Assembly (NCBI GenBank): GCA_012841485.1
Contig: DUUU01000333.1
Coordinates: 1-5,359 of the forward strand
Reading direction: 5' to 3'
Length of the DNA: 5,359 nt
Source: Armatimonadota bacterium
GTDB taxonomy: Bacteria > Armatimonadota > JAAZEB01
The position numbers and the translations under genes are program-made. Below the pieces are notes generated by a model that had not been told where the DNA came from, searched no databases, and saw nothing but the letters and a program-made list of their open reading frames with translations. Positions 1 through 4,866 of the stretch are shown here, piece after piece. Each line of letters opens with the position of its first letter. Within the stretch, counting starts at the first letter, position 1.

Positions 1-198
1 CGCTTCTTGCGTCCGATCCAGATTGAGAATATCCGCAACAACGATCGCGGCGGTCGTGTCCCCCGTGCGCAGGGCGAGGGCGCGCGCCGTCAGCGGGGCG
101 TAGATCCCCTCCGAGGGACGGTCACGAGCGCCGTAGCCATCCATCCAGACCGGACCGTTGGGGGTGATGTCGCGTATCGCAACGCCTGCCTCAATCAC
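1..198 (-). CDS. Neutral/alkaline ceramidase-family protein, N-terminal fragment (runs off left edge)
   Basis: Sixty-six codons are open from a GTG start to the left edge of the window. The protein begins VIEAGVAIRDITP and continues through WMDGYGARDRPSEGIYAPL, then ARALALRTGDTTAAIVVADIL. The AGxAxxDITP opening, the GYGxR turn, the GIxxPLxARAL stretch and the following beta strand ending in AD are the usual N-terminal pattern of the neutral/alkaline non-lysosomal ceramidase family. Proven members hydrolyse the amide bond of ceramide with a zinc ion; many bacterial members have no known substrate. The zinc ligands lie in the missing part, so activity cannot be judged. No signal peptide is visible with this start. 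An AGGAGG at 207-212, 8 bases upstream, favours the GTG; an in-frame ATG at 225 would add MLPKKEDRV but has its GAGGAG only 2 bases away. The gene is last of three on this strand, 82 bases after its neighbour. Family call fairly sure, substrate unknown. Confidence 0.8.
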   Translation of the reverse strand, partial: MIEAGVAIRDITPNGPVWMDGYGARDRPSEGIYAPLTARALALRTGDTTAAIVVADILNLDRTQEA

Positions 199-206
199 AA
201 CTCGAT

Positions 207-212
207 CCTCCT
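207..212 (-). promoter_or_regulatory. Ribosome binding site of the ceramidase-family gene
   Basis: On the minus strand AAGAAGGAGG lies 8 bases before GTG at 198. This ideal Shine-Dalgarno spacing decides for the GTG over the in-frame ATG at 225. Confidence 0.7.
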
Positions 213-280
213 TCTTGGGAAGCATCGCTCCTCGGGTGGCCGCTCGATGAGGATGATATCGCCTTCTTTCGATGCGTGCT

Positions 281-829
281 CTACCGCGAGCCACCGTACG
301 GCTGCGCTAACTGGCCTTGAGACTGGCCGCCATACGGCTGTGCCGGCTGGCCCTGGGGCTGGCCGCCATACGGCTGAGCTGTCTGGCCCTGGGGTTGCCC
401 GCCATACGGCTGTGCTGGCTGGCCCTGGGGCTGGCCGCCATAGGGGTTGCTGCGATAGTGCTGCCCTTGGCCAGGCTGCGCGGATGGTTGGCCGGGGGCC
501 AGGCCCGAGTAGGGATTTGCCCCGCCAGGCACGGCCGGCGTGGTGTAGGGCTGGATGCCCCCCTCTGGGTCTGCCACGACCTTCAGCTGGCGCACGTGAT
601 GGTAGAGGAACGTCCAGGTGAAGATGAAGAAGAGCGCGCTAAAGGCATAGCAAAGCTGGACCACGCGGGGCAGATAGGCGTTCGCCTTGTCGAAGGCATC
701 GCGCGGCTTGTAGAAGCGCTCCGCCAGATCCCCGAGCATCGTCGAGAAGGTCTCCGGCTTCAAGGCATAGCGGGCCACCGCGAAGAAGAGCGCGCACAGC
801 GCCAGCCGCAAGAGGATTCCCGTGATCAT
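281..829 (-). CDS. Small membrane protein with two helices and a PYGGQPQGQ-repeat tail
   Basis: I do not recognise a named family. The 182-residue protein starts MITGILLRLALCALFF, giving a first hydrophobic segment at about residues 3-23. A charged linker (24-55) with KPRDAFDKAN follows, then a second hydrophobic segment at about 56-77 (VVQLCYAFSALFFIFTWTF). From about residue 86 the chain is Pro, Gly, Gln and Tyr rich and ends in four 12-residue repeats of the type PYGGQPQGQPAQ (129-176) plus PYGGSR. By length and spacing the helices form a hairpin, so the tail and N-terminus would be on the same side of the membrane; which side is not shown. The ATG at 829 has GGGGAG 8 bases upstream and begins 20 bases after the pseudopilin-like stop, so the two are probably co-transcribed. 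The open frame continues upstream of 829, but that part overlaps the neighbour in another frame. The tail could act as a flexible spacer or self-association region; function is unknown. Confidence 0.8.
   Translation of the reverse strand: MITGILLRLALCALFFAVARYALKPETFSTMLGDLAERFYKPRDAFDKANAYLPRVVQLCYAFSALFFIFTWTFLYHHVRQLKVVADPEGGIQPYTTPAVPGGANPYSGLAPGQPSAQPGQGQHYRSNPYGGQPQGQPAQPYGGQPQGQTAQPYGGQPQGQPAQPYGGQSQGQLAQPYGGSR
290..445 (-). repeat. Tandem repeat, 36-base period, 4.3 copies, coding
   Basis: Four 36-base units (410-445, 374-409, 338-373, 302-337) plus 12 bases of a fifth encode PYGGQPQGQPAQ, PYGGQPQGQTAQ, PYGGQPQGQPAQ, PYGGQSQGQLAQ and PYGG. The first and third units in coding order differ at only two bases, so the array probably grew recently by duplication or slippage. 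It is in frame with the membrane protein and the units abut, so it is not a CRISPR array. Confidence 0.95.
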
Positions 830-849
830 TGCTCTCTCTCCCCACCCGG

Positions 850-1524
850 TCAGCGCCGGGTCTGGTAGATCTGCATCCACTTGTTCCAGTCGAGGGGCAC
901 CCACTTCACGTGCCCATCGGCGTAGGCGATGTTTGTTCCGCCCCGGTCGTTTCCGGCGCGGAACGCCGCGTCGCTCGCCCCGGAGTGGGCGTTGAGGGCG
1001 TTCGTCCAGTGCGACCCGCACCACAGAAGGGGGTAATCGGTTGGCATCGCCAGTGACGCCTCCGACCAGCAGGAGCCAGGGCTGGTGTCCGAGGCAGGGG
1101 CGCCGATCACCTCCTGAGTGGTCGCGGAAGGCACGATGAAGTCGAACCCGCTGCCATTGGGGTTGCCCCAGGCGTTGATCCCATAGCGCCCGGACCAGGA
1201 GGGACACCACCACACCTCATCGTTCCTCACATAGGAACCGATGCACGTCTTGAGGTTGGGCGTCATCGGAAGCGCGGGCGAGTTCACCGGGCCCCAGAAA
1301 GCCCAGGCGATTGGGTAGCAGTCATCGTGATCGGCCGTGTACATGCTGATCGCCGTGGCGATCTGTTTCAGGCCACTGGTGCAGACGATCTTGCGCGCCG
1401 ATTCGCGCGCACGCGAGTAGACGGGCATCAACATGCTCGCAAGCATGCTGATGATGGCAATGACCACGAGCAGCTCAATGAGGGTGAAGCCGCGGTCTCC
1501 CCCGCGGTCGAGTCGCCTGGGCAT
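850..1524 (-). CDS. Pseudopilin-like protein with prepilin N-terminal cleavage/methylation motif (DUF1559-like)
   Basis: The 224-residue protein has a short basic leader, [12 protein letters not shown], then [13 protein letters not shown]. This is a type III (type IV pilin/type II secretion) signal: prepilin peptidase would cut after Gly12, leaving Phe13 at +1 and Glu17 at +5, and residues 14-36 form the membrane-spanning helix that packs in a pilus or pseudopilus. The rest is a globular domain with [21 protein letters not shown] after the helix and [12 protein letters not shown] near the C-terminus, the layout of the DUF1559/H-X9-DG group that is greatly expanded in Planctomycetota and Armatimonadota. 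In that group a His normally stands about 10 residues before the DG; here Asp193 is there. Cysteines occur at 48, 69, 94, 107, 152 and 169. The ATG at 1524 is chosen because GGAGGAGG ends 5 bases upstream and the leader has normal length; the longer frame to 1593 would add 23 unlikely residues. No other secretion genes are in view, so its machine is unknown. Confidence 0.9.
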   Translation of the reverse strand: MPRRLDRGGDRGFTLIELLVVIAIISMLASMLMPVYSRARESARKIVCTSGLKQIATAISMYTADHDDCYPIAWAFWGPVNSPALPMTPNLKTCIGSYVRNDEVWWCPSWSGRYGINAWGNPNGSGFDFIVPSATTQEVIGAPASDTSPGSCWSEASLAMPTDYPLLWCGSHWTNALNAHSGASDAAFRAGNDRGGTNIAYADGHVKWVPLDWNKWMQIYQTRR

Positions 1525-1922
1525 CGTCGCCTCCTCCGAAGCAGTGCGCCTTGCCGCAGCGGTTCCCCGGCATGCCGCCGCATCAAGCCCCACTCCGGCC
1601 CGGCACGCGCGATGGAAGGTGGGTCGTCACCGGGCTCTTTGCCCCATTCGACGCGCTCCCAAGTTCCCCTTCTTGTTCTACGAACGCTTGATGGGCAACC
1701 ACCCCATCACCCCGGGCCAGGGCGGGAGAACACCCGCCCCCGCATGCATCGGGCGGAGCTGGGCACGCGCGCCCCGCCCATCCGTGTTCGCCCCTTTCAT
1801 CCGCGGTGTCGACCGCACTCCAAACGGCCATCGTTCCCCTTGCAAGCGATACGCGGGCATGGTATACTGGGGCCAGGTCGGGTTCAGACACGCCTGAGTG
1901 AGGGAACGGACCGGGTCAGACG
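1525..1922. other. Divergent intergenic region, 398 bases
   Basis: This region separates the minus-strand pseudopilin-like gene from the plus-strand XRE-TPR gene. It holds the rightward promoter at 1840-1868 and the untranslated leader of the XRE-TPR gene. Two GC hairpins lie close together: a perfect 7-bp stem GGGCGGG/CCCGCCC with a 6-base loop (1720-1739), and a bulged stem GGGCG..GGGC/GCCC..CGCCC (1751-1779). Neither is followed by a T run on either strand. I found no convincing -35/-10 pair for the leftward gene. Several open frames cross the region, but none has a ribosome site or a recognisable protein sequence. Confidence 0.6.
1840..1868 (+). promoter_or_regulatory. Sigma70-type promoter of the XRE-TPR / lipoprotein unit
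   Basis: TTGCAA (1840-1845) and TATACT (1863-1868) are separated by exactly 17 bases. Each hexamer departs from the consensus at no more than two positions. Transcription would start near 1875, giving a leader of about 48 bases before the ATG at 1923. The leader carries two near-identical blocks, GGGTTCAGAC (1880-1889) and GGGTCAGAC (1913-1921), 33 bases apart, which could be a repressor site. Confidence 0.65.
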
Positions 1923-3764
1923 ATGGATCTTTCGACGCGAGAGGGAAGGCGGGCACAGGGCACGCGCATCCAGCGCGCCGCAGAAGCGGCGGGGCTCTCC
2001 CTCGAAGAGCTGGCGAAGGAGATTGGCTGCTCGCGCGCGCTTATCTACCAGTATGTCGCTGGCTCCACGCTGGCGCAGCCGCACCGTCTCCAGCAGATCG
2101 CCGCGCGCACCGGAAAGAGCCTCAGCTACTTCTACGCCCAAGGCGAGGATTTCGAAGAGCAGGTCGAGAAGGCGCAAGCGGAGCTAGACAACGAGCGACA
2201 GCGCATCCAGCAGGAGATCGAGCGGCTTCAGGCCGAGCGCTCGGATCTGGAGCGCCGCCGACTGCGCGAGGCGTTCGAGCACCTGCGCGAACTGGCACGC
2301 GCTCAGGAGTTGCCAGCAGACCTGAAGGGGCTCATCTCTACCTGCGAGCGCATCATCTCCCTAGGGCGAGAGCTGGATGACCTCCGTGCGGTAGCGGACG
2401 CGCACCTGCGAATTGGCAACGCGCGCATCCGTCTCGGCGAGCACGATTCCGCGCGGGCATCCCTGGAGCGCGCCATCGATCTCTTCCATCAGGGGGGGAA
2501 CCGCGAGGAGGAGTTGAGCGCCCGCCTGAGCCTTGCGAACGTGCTGCTGCAGCTCGGGCGGCCGGAGGCTGCCCTGGAGCAGTCGCGCATGGTCGCCGAG
2601 GCCGAGGATTGGTGGAGCCGCTGGAAAGGCACGCTCTGCATCGGGTGCGTTTACGAGCATCTCGGGGAGTATCGGCAGGCCCTGGAGCAGTTTGACGCCG
2701 CGCTACAGATCATCGACACCAGCCCCGATGAGCAGGCCGCCACCTTCGGCCGCCTCTACGTTCATGCCAACATTGCCAACGTCTACATCGACTGTGGCGA
2801 TTACGAGGCCGCCGCGGGAATCGCCCGCGAGTGCCTGGATGATGCGGAGAAGCTGAGCCACCGCGAGCAGCATATCGAGGCGCAGATCAACCTCGGGGTG
2901 TGCGCGTTTGCCCTTGGCCGGCTCGGCGAAGCCCACCAGCGCCTGCACCGCGCCCTGGAGATTGCCCGCTTTGTGGGCGATGCCGGGCGTACCGCGGTGA
3001 CTCGCGCCTGGCTGTGCGGGCTCTACGCGAGCATCGGCCAGTACGACACCGCCAAGGAGCTAGGCAAGGACGCCCTACAACTCGCGCTGCAGACGGGCTC
3101 TCAGCGCTCGGTACTCTATGCACACCAGCACCTGGGCGATGCCTATCTGCGTGGCAGCCTCCCGCGCGAAGCACTCTACCACTATCGCCAGGCCACGAGC
3201 ATCGCCCGCGACCAGCATGTTCCCTATTATGAGGCACTTCTGACCGAGCGCAGCGGCGTCGCGGAACTGCGCCTGGGCCAGCCGGAGCGCGCCGCCACGC
3301 TGTGCGGCACCGCGCTGGAGCTTTCCGACCGCATCGGCGCGCGCGAGATTGAGGCCGCCGCGCACGTGGGATTGTCCCTCGCTGGACTGGCCCTCGGCCG
3401 CATGGAGGAGGCGAGTCGCTCGGCGCAGCGCGCGATTGAGATCGCGGTCGAGATCGAGGTGCCGGAGCTGCAGGCCCGCGGGCACGGCGCTCTGGCGCGC
3501 ATGGCGCTGGAGAGGGGCGAAGTGGGCGTTGCCGACGAGCACTCTGCCGCCGCGGTTGCCCGTATCGAGCGCCTCCGCGCCGATGTGCGCAGCCAGGGGC
3601 TCGAGGATGGCCTGCTGGAGGAGGAGGAGCGGGAACAGATCTACCTGGAACGCGCCCGGATCCTCGCGTTGTTGGGTCGTGAGGAGGACGCGCGTCTGTT
3701 CCTGGAGGGTGCCGAGTGGCCGCCCCTGGAACGTCGATTCGCCGCGGAGAGAGCCTCGCCGTGA
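1923..3764 (+). CDS. XRE-type helix-turn-helix protein with coiled coil and about eleven TPR-like repeats
   Basis: The 613-residue protein has three parts. Residues about 12-71 form a Cro/C1-type DNA-binding domain: LSLEELAKEIGCSRALIYQY is the helix-turn-helix and RLQQIAARTGKSLSYFY closes it. Residues 74-125 are highly charged with heptad spacing (VEKAQAELDNERQRIQQEIE onward) and should form a coiled coil, probably for dimerisation. From about 150 to 600 is an alpha-helical repeat array; its turn Gly (or equivalent) falls at 172, 212, 248, 292, 332, 372, 412, 452, 492 and 532 with a last one at 585, so most repeats are exactly 40 residues, as in MalT- and Rap-type TPRs rather than the 34-residue form. 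The start is the first possible one, since an in-frame stop lies at 1899-1901; the ribosome site is weak. It is likely a cytoplasmic regulator whose TPR array binds a protein or peptide. Its stop overlaps the lipoprotein start, so the two are coupled. The ligand and targets are unknown. Confidence 0.9.
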   Translation: MDLSTREGRRAQGTRIQRAAEAAGLSLEELAKEIGCSRALIYQYVAGSTLAQPHRLQQIAARTGKSLSYFYAQGEDFEEQVEKAQAELDNERQRIQQEIERLQAERSDLERRRLREAFEHLRELARAQELPADLKGLISTCERIISLGRELDDLRAVADAHLRIGNARIRLGEHDSARASLERAIDLFHQGGNREEELSARLSLANVLLQLGRPEAALEQSRMVAEAEDWWSRWKGTLCIGCVYEHLGEYRQALEQFDAALQIIDTSPDEQAATFGRLYVHANIANVYIDCGDYEAAAGIARECLDDAEKLSHREQHIEAQINLGVCAFALGRLGEAHQRLHRALEIARFVGDAGRTAVTRAWLCGLYASIGQYDTAKELGKDALQLALQTGSQRSVLYAHQHLGDAYLRGSLPREALYHYRQATSIARDQHVPYYEALLTERSGVAELRLGQPERAATLCGTALELSDRIGAREIEAAAHVGLSLAGLALGRMEEASRSAQRAIEIAVEIEVPELQARGHGALARMALERGEVGVADEHSAAAVARIERLRADVRSQGLEDGLLEEEEREQIYLERARILALLGREEDARLFLEGAEWPPLERRFAAERASP

Positions 3765-4420
3765 ATGCGTGCCTGCGTCTCTGGTTGGGCTTATTACGCC
3801 GTGCCCTCGCCGGCGTCGCCGCGTGCTTCCTCCTGGGGGCCGTCGCGGGATGCCTGACCGATGGCAGTATCCCCGTCGGCGGGGGAGGCAGCACCGGCTC
3901 CGTGCGCGGCGTGGTCGTCTTCGCGGAGGATCCGGATGCGCCGTTGGCCGGCGCGCGGGTCTCACTCCGGGCACCCGGCGGACTCCCCTACCGCACCACC
4001 ACGGATGACGAGGGTCGCTTTGGGTTTGAGAACATGCCCAAAGGCACGCTTGAAGCCACCTTCGAGGGGCCCCAGCGAGGAGCTCGCCTCCCCGTGCGCG
4101 TCTTTGTGGAGACGGATTTCGGTTCGTTCTCGACCATCGCCGTGGCCCTTGCGCCCGCCCACCTCGGGATCGATGATGTCGCCGCCGTGGCAGTCACCCC
4201 CCAAGACGTGAAGGTCAGGGTCGGTGAGAGCGTGCCCTTCCAGGTGAGCATCGACGGAGGCGTACCCGTGCGCAAGGTACCCACGTGGATCGTTGAGGGG
4301 GGCATTGGCAGCATCGACGCCCACGGTCGATTCCAGGCCCTCCGCGCGGGCACCGGCGTCGTGCGCGCCGTGGCCGGCAACTTCCAGGATTCCGCGCGTG
4401 TCACGGTCCTCGCGCCTTGA
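3761..4420 (+). CDS. Predicted lipoprotein with carboxypeptidase-regulatory-like and bacterial Ig-like (Big) domains
   Basis: Starting at GTG 3761, which overlaps the preceding stop as GTGA, the protein has 219 residues. The N-terminus has arginines at 6, 13 and 14, a hydrophobic core (ALAGVAACFLLGAVAG), and a lipobox VAGC with Cys31 as the lipidated residue, so it should be exported by Sec and anchored by signal peptidase II processing. A Gly/Ser linker (39-47) leads to residues about 47-131, GVVVFAEDPDAPLAGARVSL then TTTDDEGRFGFENMPKGTLE, the typical strand pattern of the carboxypeptidase-regulatory-like fold. Residues about 141-217 (VAVTPQDVKVRVGESVPFQV, then PTWIVEGGIGSIDAHGRFQA and GTGVVRAV) match a Big_2-type Ig domain. 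There is no catalytic domain; the role is probably binding or structural at the cell surface. The open frame continues upstream to an ATG at 3716, but that would bury the signal peptide behind 15 residues. Partner genes are unknown beyond the coupled XRE-TPR gene. Confidence 0.88.
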   Translation: MNACLRLWLGLLRRALAGVAACFLLGAVAGCLTDGSIPVGGGGSTGSVRGVVVFAEDPDAPLAGARVSLRAPGGLPYRTTTDDEGRFGFENMPKGTLEATFEGPQRGARLPVRVFVETDFGSFSTIAVALAPAHLGIDDVAAVAVTPQDVKVRVGESVPFQVSIDGGVPVRKVPTWIVEGGIGSIDAHGRFQALRAGTGVVRAVAGNFQDSARVTVLAP

Positions 4421-4437
4421 CTCCGCGAGTTCGGGTC

Positions 4438-4468
4438 GAGCGGGAGTCTGCTCCCCTCGCGAGAGGAG
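4438..4468 (+). terminator. Overlapping hairpins after the lipoprotein gene, possible weak terminator
   Basis: Eighteen bases after the lipoprotein stop, GAG-C-GGGAG, a TCTG loop and CTCCC-CTC form a hairpin with one bulged C (4438-4458). A second near-palindrome, CTCC-c-CTCGCGAG-a-GGAG (4451-4468), shares the right arm, so the two folds exclude one another. No T run follows, so this is not a standard intrinsic terminator; it may mark a factor-dependent end of the transcript. Confidence 0.3.
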
Positions 4469-4538
4469 AGTGGGCCACCGGTGCAAGCGCCTCCCTCCAC
4501 CAGCCCTTCCATGGAGTTCGCGCACTCCTTGTGCTTCC

Positions 4539-4568
4539 TTGACACCCCAAGCTGGAAGGGTATAGAAT
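4539..4568 (+). promoter_or_regulatory. Sigma70-type promoter upstream of nadA
   Basis: A perfect TTGACA (4539-4544) is followed after 18 bases by TAGAAT (4563-4568), one base from the consensus; TATAGA at 4561-4566 with a 16-base spacer is the alternative reading. The start of transcription would be near 4575, leaving about 290 untranslated bases before nadA. It is the only strong promoter-like pair I found between the lipoprotein gene and nadA. Confidence 0.65.
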
Positions 4569-4607
4569 GATGCTGCCTGGAGTCTATTTGGGAGAGCCAG
4601 CAGTTGT

Positions 4608-4832
4608 TCCGAGATAAGGATCCCGAAGCCTCGAAGCTGGCGCGCAACCTGGCGCGCGGGGATCAATCCCCGCGCTGCTTGTGAGCGAAGCCCTGCCGGG
4701 CTGGGCCGGTTCGCATTCCCGGACGAGTCGGAGTGGCGCGGGCTGGGAGGGGAAGCCCGAAGGGCTTTGCTGAGAAGCAGCGCGGAGCTTCAGCTTCGCG
4801 CGTGGGGCAGCCATCTCGATCTTTATCGCGGA
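4608..4832 (+). ncRNA. Structured leader element of nadA (nested inverted repeat), candidate cis-regulatory RNA
   Basis: Within the nadA leader, 4608-4622 pairs with 4818-4832 in 14 of 15 positions (one G.U, one A/G mismatch), making a closing stem. Inside it, 4654-4702 and 4754-4801 are inverted copies, and between them is an apical region of 51 bases (4703-4753) rich in C and G. In a transcript the arms can pair as 11 bp (4670-4680 with 4775-4785), a 3x3 internal loop, 10 bp including one G.U (4684-4693 with 4762-4771), a small internal loop and 5 bp (4698-4702 with 4754-4758). I do not recognise 6S, RNase P, SRP or tmRNA signatures, nor the short NAD-binding nadA motif known from Acidobacteriota. 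It could be a regulatory leader or a repeat insertion; the ncRNA label is provisional. No T run near the end suggests a terminator, and the nadA ribosome site (4854-4857) is outside the stem. Confidence 0.45.
4654..4801. repeat. Inverted pair of two-hairpin repeat units (REP/BIME-like)
   Basis: The left unit (4654-4702) consists of a 22-base palindromic hairpin (4654-4675, stem GCGCGGGGA, loop TCAA), a linker, and a hairpin AGCCC-TGCC-GGGCT (4689-4702). The right unit is the reverse complement in layout: AAGCCC-GAA-GGGCTT (4753-4767), a linker, and a 22-base hairpin with stem GCGCGGAGC and loop TTCA (4780-4801). By hand alignment 38 of 49 positions match between the left unit and the reverse complement of the right. 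Two units facing each other is the arrangement of bacterial REP doublets (BIMEs). No REP-associated transposase gene is in the window. Confidence 0.6.
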
Positions 4833-4866
4833 GTCCCAAGGGGGAACCAGGCAGAGGATTGTGCTG

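Larger units (their letters stand above)
4421..4866. other. Intergenic region between the lipoprotein gene and nadA, 446 bases
   Basis: This region holds, in order, the possible terminator hairpins (4438-4468), about 70 bases with nothing I can identify, the nadA promoter (4539-4568), about 40 bases of plain leader, the structured element (4608-4832), and 34 bases ending in the nadA ribosome site. A 9-base direct repeat CTGGCGCGC occurs at 4637-4645 and 4649-4657, just before the left hairpin. Short open frames on both strands here have no ribosome site and simply read through the repeats. Confidence 0.7.

Noticed and set aside
290..445. A 36-base period resembling a CRISPR repeat length
   Set aside because: The units are contiguous without spacers, lie in frame in a protein gene and encode a 12-residue repeat.
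7..868. Plus-strand open frames across 7-621 and 317-868
   Set aside because: They are opposite-strand readings of the ceramidase and repeat-protein genes; their repeats (such as RHTAVLAGPGAG) only mirror the 36-base array, and they lack ribosome sites.
1640..1720. A leftward promoter for the pseudopilin-like gene
   Set aside because: TAGAAC-like and TTGCCC-like hexamers exist on the minus strand, but no pair has a spacing of 15-19 bases.
1923..3764. An RRNPP-type quorum-sensing receptor with its signal peptide gene
   Set aside because: The architecture is similar, but the protein is much longer than typical members, and the downstream gene encodes a 219-residue lipoprotein rather than a short signal peptide precursor.
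2887..3974. Long minus-strand frames rich in Arg and Pro opposite the XRE-TPR gene
   Set aside because: They are typical GC-rich antisense frames; the plus-strand frame has clear HTH and TPR sequence and good codon structure.
4567..4617. Short frame MMLPGVYLGEPAVVPR as a leader peptide of nadA
   Set aside because: Its ATGs overlap or directly follow the -10 element, so they would lie upstream of the predicted transcript start, and there is no ribosome site.
4608..4832. A MITE-type mobile element with 15-base terminal inverted repeats
   Set aside because: The ends do pair, but no target-site duplication is visible in the flanks and no matching transposase is present; kept only as an alternative.
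4608..4866. Known structured RNAs: 6S, SRP, RNase P, tmRNA, or the NAD-binding nadA motif of Acidobacteriota
   Set aside because: I could not find their conserved sequence signatures, and the nadA motif is much shorter than this element; a covariance-model search would be needed to exclude remote versions.
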